In this document: one piece after another, positions 9,901 to 24,900 of the stretch | How positions within the stretch are numbered: the stretch's first letter is position 1 | Layout of the letters: each line of letters opens with the position of its first letter | Assembly: GCA_030674185.1 (NCBI GenBank) | Contig: CM060307.1 | Span: 43,513,181 to 43,577,180 of the forward strand | Direction of reading: 5' to 3' | DNA: 64,000 bases | Source of the DNA: Monoplex corrugatus | Taxonomy: Eukaryota; Mollusca; Gastropoda; Littorinimorpha; Ranellidae | The notes under the pieces: model-generated | What the model saw: the letters and a program-made list of their open reading frames with translations, nothing else | Databases searched by the model: none | What the model was told of the DNA's origin: nothing | Program-made: the position numbers and the translations under genes

Positions 9901-12900
9901 TAGAACCAGAGATTTTATCGGCATAAATTTTTTTGCAAATGTTGCCAAATTTCAAATGTGTTCATTTGAACAACTTGTCAAACTTAAAATCACTCACATA
10001 ACAGCTTGAAAACTGTTGGATCCTCTCTCTGTATCAGCAGATAATGTCTGTTTGATTTCAAACCTGTAGCTCTGTTCCTCTAAGCATACTGCTATACCAG
10101 ACTTGCTGTTTTCTACAGTTTTTAACGCCGCAAAGTAGAACAAGAAATTTCAAACAGTTGTAGAGCGTGTTAACAAGTGTCTGATTTAAGAAAAAATCAA
10201 GCTGGTGTGTACTCAGCTTTTAAAGGTCTTTCAAATGACATCCAATAAGTGTACATTCTTTTCATTATAAATTCACCTCACCCAACCACCACCATTATCA
10301 CCTCCCCCCGTCTCTTATTTAAACTTGTGACGCTTATGCAGTCAGACATCTCGTAACTGAAAAATCTCTCAGAGGAAATACAAATATTTGTGCGCCTGAT
10401 CTTTTGAATAGATGCTTTTCAGCTCTTTCACAGGTAAGGTCTAAAAACCTTCCACTTGTTCCAGTCACTGCTGACTTGTTCAAAGCAGATGCAGTGATGT
10501 ACCTCGCATCAATAGTTGCCCTCTGCTATATATGAAACATTTATTTGATTTATATTCTTCTGACACTTTTACATTTATTCTTTATCATTTTATGTCTAAT
10601 AACCATGAATTTTACCAATTACTTTGTTTTATTATATATAATATATTTGCTGCACATAATGGTTAATTATATTATGTTCTTCAAACACATTTACATTCGT
10701 TGTTCATCATTGTACTTTCAAAATACAAAACAAAATCAAATGAAGAACTTGCCTGTATCAATGCAGATGGTTTAAGAAAACAACAACAACAACAACAACA
10801 ACAACAGCAGCAAAAAACAGGGGCCATACAAACATTATTATATACATTTTAATCATTTGTTGGCATCTGTTTTACTGTCTTAAATGCTTATGCCCAAATA
10901 TATCAAGTTTACATAAAAAGTAAATCATACTAGTGCATTACGTGCTCCTCCTGCAGTCCCCCCTTACCCCATTCAGATATAAGTAAGCAAGCACACACAA
11001 GCAAACACACACCTACACACGTACATGTATACACACAGGCCTACACACAATCACACAAAAACACAAACACAAACACTCACACATATATATATACAAGGAG
11101 ATACATACTATATTACCACCTTTGATTATAACATAGGCCTACAGATCCTGAACCTTCTACATATTTTTTTCTTTTCTGCTAAATTGTTTTAACTATTTCA
11201 GTATCAAAATTTATTTTCAAATGTGATTAATTTGGGGTAACACCTGCTTAACATGAAGGCATCTCTCAATTACCTCCCTTTACAAATAAGGATTCACTCT
11301 TGTTATTTATGATAATGACATCACCAGTCACTAATATGAAATAAGTTGATTACTGAAATACTAACAAAATAAAATCTATAGTTGATATTGTTGTCTTGGG
11401 GACTTTTGCAAAACTGTCAGTGTCAAAAGTCGGTCACCAACAATCATGTCAGCTATGTCACGGCGTGTGTCAAGGAAGCATGCAAGAAGTCAATCAGCAT
11501 CACAGCTTTGTGCAAGCCAAACAAAGCGTGTTTACAAAAAATGATGGAATCTATTGTTAGTCTAGTTTTTTATTTGTCTTTTGGGTACATTGATAATAGT
11601 TTCCAGTTTGTTTCTTATCTAACTCACTTCGAATTGTGCTGAACATGTTTAGCATTTCGCATGTCAAAAATGCAGCCATTTCAAGCAAAGCATACCTGAA
11701 ATGACAATTAGTGATTCTCTTTTAAAGGAAAGCTGTGATTTCCATTGACATCAGTGGCCTAGTGACCAATCAAAGTAGAAAGAGTGAAAGTAGCTCTTTC
11801 AGTAAACTTCAGCATTTCCTAGTTATCTGCAGTACTTTAAGTTGAAATTTGACTTGAAAAATTGAAATTTGTGAAATGAATGTCATTATATAATCAAGAC
11901 CAGTCAAAATTTAGCTCATTTCAAAAGAAATTAAGTGCAGAATTGGTCTGTGTCATTCATAAGTGTGTACAATGTGTAGGAAGATGTTGCCAAGATCAGT
12001 TATCAACAATCCAAAGTTTTCTGATCACTAAACAATGAAGCTGCAGAAGCAATTGACACCGATATCCAGTGCATTGCCTCGATCACAGAAAATCAGACGC
12101 ACGTCAAAAAATAAAAATAAAAATAAAGAAGGCAGTTCAAAAAAGGAAGAATTGATCTTTAGTCTGTATTTTATTTCAAAACAATACATTTACACACACT
12201 GAATATTTCAAGCAAGGAAAATTTTTCAAAATTCATGTTGCCCAGGGGAATTGAAGGCTGCCGTTCTGTATTGCTATGAAAACTGACATGACATTAGTTA
12301 GAGAAATCAACATAGAAACCATATGTAAGCTGAGTAGTTCTAACCTCAAGGCCATGCCACCTTGTAGAATGTACACACAAGATTATGGTTTTTGCCATGA
12401 TTATTTTTGAGTCTTTTCCATCACTTGGCATCTATGGAGTTAGCACATATGAAATGTTAAAGAGTACACGCGACTAGTACTACACAGTGACATTCTCAGG
12501 AAAACTAAAAACTGTAGGGGAAAAGTTCATGTTGTCTGCTACATATTTTGCGGTCCAATATATTTAATTTTTTTAACGCTGTACACGGAGCATGTAAGAA
12601 CATAATGTCAGTGGTAAATATTGGTATGATAATTATTATACTTTTTATTTATCATACTTCTGTTTTTAGATGGCAAGCATACCGTGCTCTTGGGTGTGTC
12701 ATTGAGGGAACCAGGTTCATTGCCTTCAAGGTTCCACTGAAAGAGGTATACACAGTGATCCTGACACAAGTTTAGATTGCATGTGTTTGTGTATGTGTGT
12801 GTGTGCACGTGTGTGTGTTTATAATTTTTTGGTTTTCTTTAGTGGTGTGTTGCTGTTTGAATGGCAGCTTGTTTGTGTTTTGTGTGTTCCATTCTGATAC

Positions 12901-15900
12901 CTTGGGATTAATATAAAGTAGATGTTGCTGTTCAGGTCATCTTCATGATACTTGTGTGTATACTGATGCATACATCTGTGCTGCATATGCGTGCAAGTTC
13001 TCCTACCCACTCGACATGATTTTTTTTTTTTTTTTTGGTGCTAAGTGTTGTGCATTTGTTCTTTTTTTTTTTTCTTCTTTTATATGAACAAGAGCATATT
13101 ATGAACAGATGGAATGAATGTGATGTATCCTTTTTTAACAACAGTATCCCCCAATTCACCCTGTGCCCTGACCTGAACTGTCCAGAATCAGAACCAGAAC
13201 CACTTTTAAATGAAATTGAAGCAGCCACCAAGCAATTATAATCAGGAAAATCCTCAGAAATTGACAGTGTTCCAGGAGAATTGTTAAAACATGCTGGAAA
13301 AAAGGCCTAAAAGCAATGCACCATCTTTGTTGTAAAATCTGGAATACTCATCAGTGGCCAACAGATTGGAAACTTCAAGAATTAGTGATGCATTATAAGA
13401 CTAAGAGTGGCAATGTCAAAGATTGTAACAACTGCAGAACCATTGCCCCCATTGCCATCAGCCATGCCAGTAAGATTTTGCTCATAATTATGCTCAACAG
13501 ATTGAAGCCCAAGATAGAAGAAGAACAATCTGACTGCCAGGCAGGCTACAGATCCAACAGAGGTGCAACTGACATGTTATTTGTGTTACAAATACTTTCA
13601 GAGAAAATATAAAGCACTCATGAAGAAGCTTTTGTCACCTTCATAGACTATAGCAAAGCATTTGACAGTGTCATTCATCTCCACTATTCAACACAGTGGT
13701 CAAAATAGGCTTTTCTAAACATCACATCTCATTAATTGCCTCATTATACAAAGACCAAAAGGCTACAGTTAGATGGAACAGTTGGAAATGTGAATTTCTC
13801 AACATCCACAGGGGAATTAGACAAGGTTGTATCCTTTCACTGTATCTCTTTAACATCTGTACAGAACAACTTAACAAGTCATGAGAGATGCTGATGTAGA
13901 AGGCATAGGTATAAAGAAAGGAAGAAACATTTTAGAAACCTGTGCTGTGCCGATGATGATGCGCTGTTAGCAGACAACATTTCCAGCTTGAAAAGAATTC
14001 TGTACAGGGTGGATGCAGTGGGCAAAAATGCTGGCCTAAACTTGAGCGCCAAGAAAACAAAAGTGCTACATATTAAAAGCAAAGACACTGAAAACAGTCA
14101 AGACTTCTTAATCAACAAAGTTCCTTTAGAAAATGTTAAAGAGTTTAAATATCTTAGTTCTGTAAAAACTGATGGTGGAACCTGCTCAAAAGACACCAAA
14201 ATAAGAATTTGAGTAGCAAAGCAAAAAATGGTCTGAAAATTAAACTTTTAAAATGTTTGATCTGGCTCATCACGATTTATGGCTGCAGGGCCTGGACTCT
14301 CAGAAAAGTTAATTGCAAAAGAATTGAGGCAGTAGAAATGTGGTTTTGTCAGAGACTACTACGTGTCAAATGGACTGGTAGCAGAACTAATGAAAGTGCC
14401 TTGGAAGAACTTCATACCACTAGAAAATTACCAGCAGACATAAAGCAGAGAAGACTAAAATACACAGGCCATATGTCACATAGCAAAAACACAGATCTCA
14501 TGGAACCATTTTTCAAGAAAAAACAGGCAAAAAGGAAGAAAGGAAGACCTCCAATCTCCTTTATTGAGAACATAACCAAAATCAGTGGCCTAAATATTCG
14601 AGAAGTCATCCACGAAAGTCAGGACAGAGCGGCTTGGAAAAGGGTGGTGGTGTCAAAGAGTGCAGCGGCAACACTGAATCCAGTGACGCTGACAAGTGAG
14701 ACAGGTGAATGTGTATGCTTTACAAAGGCCAGTTGGCTGAAAATTTGCGCCTGTTTTGTTTTGTACATCAAAAATGCATTCTTTTTGTGTTTTTCCGGTT
14801 CGTGTTTGCTTGAATGCTGGCAGTTACTTTTGAGTCATCATTTACAACATTTAACCTCTTGGCCAACCTCTTGCTGAGATGTCAAAGTGCCTTTGACCGT
14901 ACAGAGAATTTAATTTTAGTCTAATTAGCATTGGAAAGTATGGAACCTGATAATGCGATTCAAGATGGCGAAACAACTGCCTATTCTGTCTCTTCCTCCA
15001 CTATGCTACACCCAAGAACTTATTGACTGTTGCATAGAAAATCATTCACATAGAGTAATAGTAGTAAGAAAACTTTTTCACTTGATGTTTATTATACAAA
15101 AAAACAAATTTTGCTTTGTTTTGTGTTTGGTTTTATGTGCTACTGTGTGTATGTATGTATGTTTCAAAAGCATTTTTTTTAGAAAAAGGCTCAGTATATC
15201 AGCTCTAATTATACTATTTTTCAACCAAATCAAATAACATCAAATCATAGCCAACGGTATAAGGAAAAAACATGCCACAAACTGAAAAGTTATCTTACGA
15301 AATGAATGAGCAGTGAACGAATTGGTGAACATACCGAAAAAAGCAAGATATTGTCCCAGCCGACAGCAATGGAAAAGGCCACAAATACTGTGGCAGGGAA
15401 GGGGTTAAGTCTGTATGATTATGAAATTCATTCAAGGATGAAGAAAGATGTGCCTTTCCATTTCATGTATGGGTGGCAGATTTTGATTTATGGGATGTTT
15501 TTTCATTGGTAAGAAAATATCTGTTGGGGTTTTAATATTTCAATATGGTGGTAATAATGATAATTTGTATATTATAGTTGAATCTGGGTATGATTCAAAT
15601 AAGCATGCTGTGTAATCAGCTTGTGCATTAGTGTACTTCCTTTGCAGCCAGATGCACAAAAAAAGATTAGAAAATATACAAAAATTCAACTAGATTTTAT
15701 GTGGCCAGTTATTGTTCTAAGATTTATACTATTATAGCCTAGTTTAACTAGTTTTATGTCAGTGATTGATGTTGAAGTTGATTTCTGTGAATAAGGTTTA
15801 TGTTAAAAAGCATATATTTTATGTGTGCAGGAAATATGTAAGAATCTGCCCGAAAATGAGAGGTGAGCTTATTTGATTTTAATTAAATTTAATGTTTTTG

Positions 15901-18900
15901 TGTTTTCTTGAACCGTTCAGTACAGTCATTATGTCATTAATTTGTTATGTGCATTTAGTGTCATGATTTTTTTTGGTATCCTTTTATGTTTATTATACCA
16001 TTAAGAATCATTTAAACTCTTTCTGCTCTTCATATCATCAAATGTAATTTGAAACATATGTTTGGTTGCAGTTTTACTCCTGAGCAGCTAATTCGGAAGA
16101 TAGAAGAATCTGGAAAACGTCTTGGATTAGTGGTAGACCTGACCTTCACCACCAAATACTATAATGGGCAGGTAAAGAAATAATTCTGTTTTTAAGTATT
16201 AGCAGTGAGGGGAGTTTTTAGAGGTGAGGTAATAGAAATCTCACTTCTGTTAGACTATCCCATCTTCTTGAAGGTTATGTCCACTCTTTTCCTTGACTGG
16301 TTTACCTTCCACAGTTATGAACAAGATCAGAAAACAGTGTATAAGTTGGTTGGAGACCACTTACATTTTGTTGTTGTTGCTGTTTTGTATTGCATAAGTC
16401 AGTTTTGAATTGATGCAGGTATATTGAAATAAGTATTCTGTGCGCTGTCCAAGGCCGTAGTTGCTGGTAGTAGTAATCTGCAGAGGTTGCAGAAGTTTTT
16501 TTCATATGTTTGAAATGGTAATTTTTGTGTGAGAATTTTTTGTTATGTGAGGATTCTCTGTAGCAATGTACATCCACAATTGCTTAATTATATTCTTTTG
16601 TTAACAGTATTTCCCAAAAAAGGACATCCACTATGAAAAGATACCTACATCCACAAACACTTTTATTCTGTTTATTCTTTTGTTAACAGTATTTCACAAA
16701 AAGGGACATCCACTATGAAAAGATACCTACATTCTCAAATGCTTTATTCTGTTTGTTCTTTTGTTAATAGTATTTCACTATGAAAAAATACCTACATCCA
16801 CAAATGCTTTATTCTGTTTGTTCTTTTGTTAACAGTATTTCACGAAACGGGACATCCAGTATGAAAAGATTTTCACGAAGGGACATGACATACCATCTGA
16901 TGATGTTGTTCAGAGGTACTTTCTCCCTTTCTCAAGCAGACTTGCATGCACACACACACACACGCATGTACGCACGCGCGCGTGCACACACGCACGCACG
17001 CACACACACATACACACACACTCTTACATGTGTGTGCGCTCCCCCCCCCAACCACCAATTATTATTTGTTTTATGTTACGACTGATTCCCTATGTGATAC
17101 TCAGGCTGCTGTGCTGAGGTAGAGCATATGTGACCTGCCAGCACGAAATCAGTCTGAACTAGCATTTTGGGTATTTTGAGATACATATCACCGGAAAGCG
17201 TACATTCTGCCGATTATTTTGGTAGGCTACTTGAATAAAGCTTGTACTCAAAAAAATGTCGAAGTTCTGTATGTTTAAAGTCATTTAGTTGTATGATCGC
17301 CATTTTGAGAAAACAGCCTCTAAAGTTTTTATGTACTCTCCTACACATTTTCCTTAAATTTCTTTATTTGGTGGCTTTGACATGGTTTGTTTCTAATTTT
17401 AGCTGTCATTATCTGAAAGGTGTACCAAAGAGCTTTCTGTCAGTATATTACATGTGGGGGTACTGTACAGGTTACGTTCGTAATAAGAGACAAAAATAGA
17501 TACTTTTGGTAGGAAATTACGTTCTTTCTGCAGCAATCAGTGCATTAAAATACCATTTTAAATTGAGTAATAATATTTTTTCAAGAAAAAAATTTCTGTG
17601 GAGAATAGATTATAGTCTACAGAAATCAATTTTGAGAAAAAGTCAAAACACCCAAGATAGACCCTCAGTCACCTTTTCAGCTCCTAGTGCTGTGTGACTG
17701 ACCGCGAGTTAAGACTGAATTGGTTGTGGGAGGTCACATATTGCAACAGCATATTGTCTATAGAATATTGCAAGGAATAATTTCTTTTATATATGCTAAG
17801 TGCATATTCCATAAGGGACCTAGATTTATTATCTTATTTGAAAAACTACATCTCAAACCAGCCTATCAAGGTCCAGTAGAAAAGGGAGAGATATCTGTCG
17901 GATCAGGAATTAAGTCTGGGACCTCAAGATCGTACACCCTGTCTCTTGAGTCACATGTCAGACGCACATAGCTTTTTTTTTTATATTGCTCAGCATATCA
18001 ACATTGACTGGAATTCTAGGCTGTACACCCTGTCTTTCAAGTCACATGTCGGACATTTGTTGTTCAGCATTTTAACTTTCAGAGTGCCAAGGACATGTGT
18101 GTGTGTGTGTATATATAAATATATATATAAATATATATATACTTATATATATAAATATATATATATAGACAGATAGATAGATAAAGATATATAGAGATAT
18201 ATATATATATACACATATATATATATACGTCTGCATAATCAGAATGTGTACCACATTTGCTAAGGACGTATATATATGTTCATGTTATAAGAATTTATCC
18301 AACTCCATTTTTAAACTGGGGAATCCCAATTCAAATGAATTAGAAAGCTTTGTCCATCTACATGAATTATGCATGAGGCCAGTAGACAATCTCACTTTGC
18401 CATGTCACTGCATTGCAGTTTTTGTACCACCTACAGAAACTTTGACCTTGCTTTCCAAAATGGCTGATGACGAAGCTTCAGCCTGGCCAAGTGCTGTGAG
18501 AAAGGCAGCATGTTGTCAAAGATTTCAGCTATTTCATCACAGCAATGTTGGACAAGCATGATCTGTGATTGACCCAGACTTTGAACTGGGCAACCGCTAG
18601 TGTATCCAGTCAGCCACTGAGTGGGAGAGTTGTGAGGAGAGGGGAGCATTATTTACATCAGGCAGTTATTGGCATTGAACCATCGCATTAGTGTGGCCCA
18701 CATGGAGTGCATGGCTAGCATTATTACTGAGAATTCAGTGTAACAAGTCTGGATAAATATTGTGCTTTCTGTACAGTGGTGCGTGTCCGGGTTTCTGTCT
18801 GACAACTTTATGGAATTAAGCAGAAAGTGGTGGGCATGGCAATGAGAAAGTGAGTGAGTGTGTGTGTGCGTGCGTGTGTATGTGTGTAGTTACTATTCAG

Positions 18901-21900
18901 TTCTTTGAATGCACATAGGGTGAGGAGACGTATTTCCAATGTTATGTTTTCTTGGGATATTTTGGTTTCTTACGGGCCTGCTACTAATCCAGTGTATAAC
19001 AAGTAATTGTGTAAAGTTTATTTTTCAATTTTATGGGCCATTCTTCACTAACCAAATTGTTTAATAAACTTTAAAGTATCATGAATGGATAGTCTATTTT
19101 TCTTTCAGAAAAAAGATTAGGAATACTTTTATGCAATAGTTTGCATGCTAGAAGTTTTTGAAATTACTACCCTGTCCACACAGACGTCACTTGGCAAATA
19201 GCAAACTCAAGCAAAACAATATACTTGGCACTGAACGGGTTAACACTGACTGGACTTTTATGCCCTTCATCCTGTGTTTCAAGTCACATGTCGGGCATTT
19301 GTTGCTCAGCATATTATCACTGACGGTATTTTCAGGGTTACAGAAAATGTGTAAAATGTGAGAAAAGGAAAACTACTATTACTGAGATTGTTGGTATGGT
19401 TTGACCAGTTTTACCCCACCACACTTACTCCAGTCCCGTTTTCTTGTTGTTTTATATGTAAACAGAACAAAAGAAAAACGTGTTTCCTTGGAGTAATGAT
19501 AATTGTATGTTTGCAACAGGTTTGTGGAAGTAGTTAACAATTTTAGCAGCAGGAATACAGCTGAAGGTAAGTTAATTGTTTATGACTATTATTAGACATT
19601 TTTACATATGAGTGCCAGGTATTCTATGTAAAAGTGCTGTGGTAATTGATGTAACTAGGTTCTGTCTGCTAGTTTAGTTCTACTAGCAGTATTATCAGAA
19701 ATTCCACTTAGCTTTTGAAAAAACAACAACATTAAATTACCAGTATCAACAATAAGTCAGCTAAAACATTACACCCTTTCCAAAACTCTCCACCTTCTCC
19801 CCCCATCACCCATCCTTTTTCCACATGGACTTGAACCCAACAGGAATGATATTGAAGTTGGTTTGGATTCAGACATCAGGTGGAAGGTCTGAATTCAATC
19901 CTGCCTGAGTAGCCCTTGATGAGAGAACATGGAGATATGTACAATCTCCTATGTCAGTATGCATGCAGACCTGCTAGTACCTGATCTTCTGTCATGTGTG
20001 TGCACAGGCAGAACATGAAATATACATGGTAAAGATTCTCTAAACCATGACAGTTTATTGACTTACGGAAGCGTGAAAATGCCTAGCATGCACATTCTCC
20101 AGAAAGGAATATGACTGCCTTCATGGTGGGGGTGTTCTACTGCATATGGAATATATACGATTATTGCAGTAACATAAGTCTGCTTGATGTGGGCCAGACT
20201 GCCAGAACAATACACACATATTCATCCTAGAAAACATTGCTCAGTTGAAAAGACAAACAAATAAACAAAAATCCTGATTCCTCCCTGTCAGAATATGGTC
20301 TGTGATGTATAGCCTAAGGTCATGTTAAACAGTAGATACTGTTGACAATTCTGCTCGACATTTATCAGTAGCAGAGAGATCTTTTGTATGCACTTCTGGC
20401 TCACTTTGAGTCTAAACTATGGGACATGCCTTATAAAGGAATTCTGTTAATACATTATAGACAAAATTTTATAATACAGTTGATTAATATGTTATCATAG
20501 CAACTCATTTGATCATTGTAACCCCATAATGAATAATGCCAAGTTGAATATATTTTGAAGAGGGAAACATGTTTTTAAGAGGGACAGCTGGTCAAATTTG
20601 GGACAAATGACCACTTTCAGTAAAGATCCATTAACAAACAGTTGATAATTTTTTGCTGACAGAGTTTGTTCACATTTATGCATACACTCACATTCATACA
20701 GACACTTCTTTCAACCATTGTAGGGAGTGTTTAGATTGGTTGGAAGGTGTGTTTGTGTATGCATTGTACATGTGTTTAAATTTGTATTTGTTCTTCAGAT
20801 GTAGTTATTGGAGTTCACTGCACACATGGAGTCAATAGAACCGGATACATTGTCTGTAGGTATGTATGTGTGTGTATTTTCAATATTTTTGACTGTAGGT
20901 TTTGTTTTTGTCTTATTCAACCCCTTCCCTGCCTATTGATGTGCAGTATACACAGTGATGATCACCAGTGCACCGTTGACATGTCCCGTATGTCAGATAG
21001 AGTAGTGTTGATATTTTGCCTTGTGCCACATGGTGCAGGGGAGTTTTGAGGGGTGAGGTGGTACAGATCTCACTTTTCTTAGATCATCTTATGTTAAATT
21101 ATGTGTACTTTTATGGCAAAAGGGTTATTTTGATGTTAGAATTTTGATGCAAAGTCATTTTTTGTTGTGGTTGTTATTTTGTTTTAACTTGTTTCAGTGT
21201 TTTTCATGTTACAGTATGAAAGTAAAGGCAGACATATAATAAATATGCATATGAAACAGTTACAAAAGTCATGCAAAAAATGGGACACTGACCATAGAAT
21301 TTCAGATCCGAAATAAGATAGAAATTTCCTCTAATTTTATAAACTATTTGCCTGCTTGAAAAGAGAAAGGAAAAGATATCTGGAACAATTCTTTGGCACG
21401 TTCAAGTTTTGCCACCAGAATGTCAGTTGTGATGATTGGACATGAAAACGGTGCACGGAACACTTGTTCCATTTTTGAAAAATATGTTTACCAAACATCT
21501 TAATTGATATGTTTGTTATGTTCATGGTACAATTTGATTTAATGAAATTAAAATGTTGGATTGTTTCTGACAAAGCAGAAAGCAGTGGTGGTTAAGTTTG
21601 ACAGCATGTTTCTCAGACATGGCGAATCACATTTGACTAAGTTCACTTTCAGATTGAACTCAAGCAAAAATGGTGCATGCATGCTCTTGGGACTAAAATG
21701 TTGGCAAATGTATATTTTAATTATTTCACATGTTCCAGTTTGTGTTCTGACTTTGCAACAACTGTGTGAACTTTGTGGCTTGTCGTTGGATATTCCATTT
21801 TGGCATGGCCTACTTAAACTGTTTTCTTTGTATTAAGATTGGAATTAACAACATGATCTGACCTGTCTCCCTCATATTGTAGGATTTATCTCTTTATGGT

Positions 21901-24900
21901 ATCAGGTAGGCCTCCCTGGTCATGGCTGACCATGGACAAAGTACATCCGTTCTAATGTCTAGATGGGCTGTCTGCTTGGTCCAAGCAGCGTCACCTTTGA
22001 CTGTAGAGACCAATGCGAGAGAGGCAGTCTCTGTCGCAGCAGTCGCATGTGTATGCTGATGCTGGTCTGTTGGCTGTCATCCCTTTACTGCGAACTCGCT
22101 TTTCTGCTGCAGCAGCTGACAGTTTGTCCTCACCAATCCACAGCTGTTTCTTGAGAGTGGTTCTCCAGCTGTTGCGGTCGTCTGCGAGGTCCTCCCAGGA
22201 CTCGGTGTTGATCTCCAGCGCCTTCATGTCACGTTTGCAAACGTCTTTGTATCTCAGCTGTGGGCGGCCAATGTTTCTCTGCCCTGTGGCAAGCTCACCA
22301 TAAAGGATGTCTTTTGGGATGCAACCATCTTCCATGCGGCGAACGTGGCCCAACCAGCGCAGCCGACGCTGTCTCAGCATGGTATGCATGGTTGGGAGGC
22401 CAGCGCAGGTCAAGACTTCGGTGTTGGTCACCTTGTCTTGCCAGGAAATGCCAAGTATGCGCCGTAGGCTTCTCAGGTGGAAAGTATTGAGCCTTTTCTC
22501 CTGATGAGCATGCGTGGTCCACGCCTCGCTGCCATACAGCAAGGTGCTGAGGACACAGGCATTGTATACAGCCATCTTTGTCTTCGTGGTCAGCTTGGGA
22601 TTTGTCCACACCCTTTGTGTGAGGCGGGCTAGTGTTGTGGCTGCCTTCCCGATCCTCTTGTCGATCTCTGTGTCAAGGGAGAGGTTATCGGTGATAGTGG
22701 ACCCAAGATATGTGAATTGATGATGGCTTCAAGCTCATAGTCATCAATGGTGATGGCTGGTGGAGATGGCGTGCCTTGGCCCAGGACGTTTGTCTTCTTA
22801 AGACTGATGGTCAGACCAAAATCTTTGCAGGCCTGGGAGAAGCGGTCCATTATTGACTGCAAGTCCCGCTGAGTATGGGTCACAACTGCAGCATCGTCGG
22901 CAAATAGCATGTCTCTGATGAGGGCTTCACGGACCTTTGTCCTTGCTCTAAGGCGGGTGAGGTTGAAGAGCCTGCCATCTGATCTGAACCGCAGGTGGAT
23001 CCCTTCTTGCGCTGTGCTGAACGCATGCCTCAGGAGGAGAGCGAAGAAGATTCCAAAGAGGGTTGGGGCCAGGACGCAGCCTTGTTTCTCACCGCTGCGT
23101 ACGTCGAAGGGCTTGGAGAGGTTTCCGTTGAACTGCACTGTCCCTTTCATGTTGGAGTGGAAGGACTCAATTAAGCTGTGCAGTTTGGGGGGCAGCCGAT
23201 TTTTCGGAGAGCCCTGAAAAGGCCATCTCTGCTGACTAGGTCAAAGGCCTTGGTGAGGTCAATGAATGCCACATACAGGGGCATCTGCTGCTCTCTGCAC
23301 TTCTCCTGGATTTGGCGAAGGGAAAAGACCATGTCTACCGTGGATCTCTCTGCTCGAAAACCACACTGTGATTCCGGGTAGATGCGTTCAGCCAGTTTCT
23401 GCAGGCGGATTAGGACCCGAGCGTAGACTTTGCCAACAATGCTCAGGAGTGAGATACCTCTGTAGTTGTTGCAGTCGCTCCTTTCACCCTTGTTTTTGTA
23501 CAGGGTGACGATCTTGGCATCCCTCATGTCCTGCGGTACAGCTCCCTCATTCCAACACTGACAGATGACTGCATGCAAAGGTGCAGAAGAGAAGTCTTAC
23601 AGTGCTTGATGAGGTCTGGGGGAATTCCGTCGTTGCCAGGTGCCTTGCCTGATGCCAGGCTATCAATGGCCTTGCTGAGTTCGTCCACAGTTGGCTCTGC
23701 GTCAAGTTCTTCCATTACTGGCATGCACTTGATGGCATCGAGGGCTGAGGGGGACACCATGGTCTGTGTGGAGTAGAGGTTGGAGTAGTGTTCCGCCCAT
23801 CTTTCCATTTGTCGGCTAGGATCGCTGATTACTTCCCCAGTGGAGGATTTGAGGGGGGCGATCTTGCTCTGTGTTGGTCCCAGTGCCTTCTTGATGCCAT
23901 CATACATTCCTCGGATGTTGCCTCTTTCAGCAGCACTCTGTATCTCTTCGCTGAGTTCTGTCCAGTACTCGTTTGCGCAGCGCCTGGCATTAAGCTGAAC
24001 CTTACTCCTGGCATCCCTGGTGACTGCTTATACTCGGTGAGTGCAGCGCGCTTGGCCTCAATAGTGGGAGTCATCTCTGATGATTTGGCCTCAAACCAGT
24101 CGTGGGACTTCACAGTTTTCTTCCCAAAGGTGGCCATAGCAATGCGGTGCATGGTGTCTGTAGCATTTCCCATCTCTCTGTGGCAGAGTCTCTGGGCTGC
24201 AGTGCATCGTATTCTCTCTCAAAGGCCTCTGCGAACTGTTCTACAAGATCTGGCTGAGATATCTTGCTGACGTCAATGCGAGGGTTCCCTTGTTTCTTTG
24301 AGCAGTGGAACTTCTTTGGTTGCAGCCTGATCTTGCAACATACCAGAGAGTGGTTCTGTGTCGCAGTCTGCACTGTGATAAGAGCGAGTGTGGAGAACGT
24401 TTTTGATAGCAGCACGTCTTACTAGGATCAAATCCAGTTGGTGCCAATGTTTTGAGCACGGATGCCTCCAGGAAACTTTGTGTTGAGGCTTCGTCTTGAA
24501 GAAGGAGTTGGCGATGCACAGTTCATGGCAGGCGCAAAACTCAAGCAGTCGCTGTCCATTCTCATTCATTTTCCCCACTCCAAAGGAACCGAGGCAGGAG
24601 GGCCATGAGTCATTGTCTGCACCCACTCTTGCGTTGAAGTCGCCCAGGAGAACAAGTTGTTCTGTCCTGGGGATGTTCCTTATGGTTGATGCAAGATTTT
24701 CGTAGAACTCATCCTTGGCGTCTGGAGAGGCAGACAGAGTTGGGGCATAAACGCTGATGAGAGTGACATAGCCTTCGGTGGTGTTGAGGCGGAGAGTCGA
24801 GTCGCTCTGAACCGCCGCTGCCTGGTTCAGTCATGTTCAGCAGGCTGTTCCTTACTGCAAAGCCTACTCCGAACTCTCTTGGGGCATCAGAACTCTTTCC

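Noticed and set aside
11382..11642. 86-codon frame with several Cys
   Set aside because: No signal, domain or splice support; probably chance.
18430..18650. Possible minus-strand SINE (B-box-like CAGTTCAAAGTC)
   Set aside because: Only one weak tRNA-like match and no shared core with the other SINEs; not enough to annotate.
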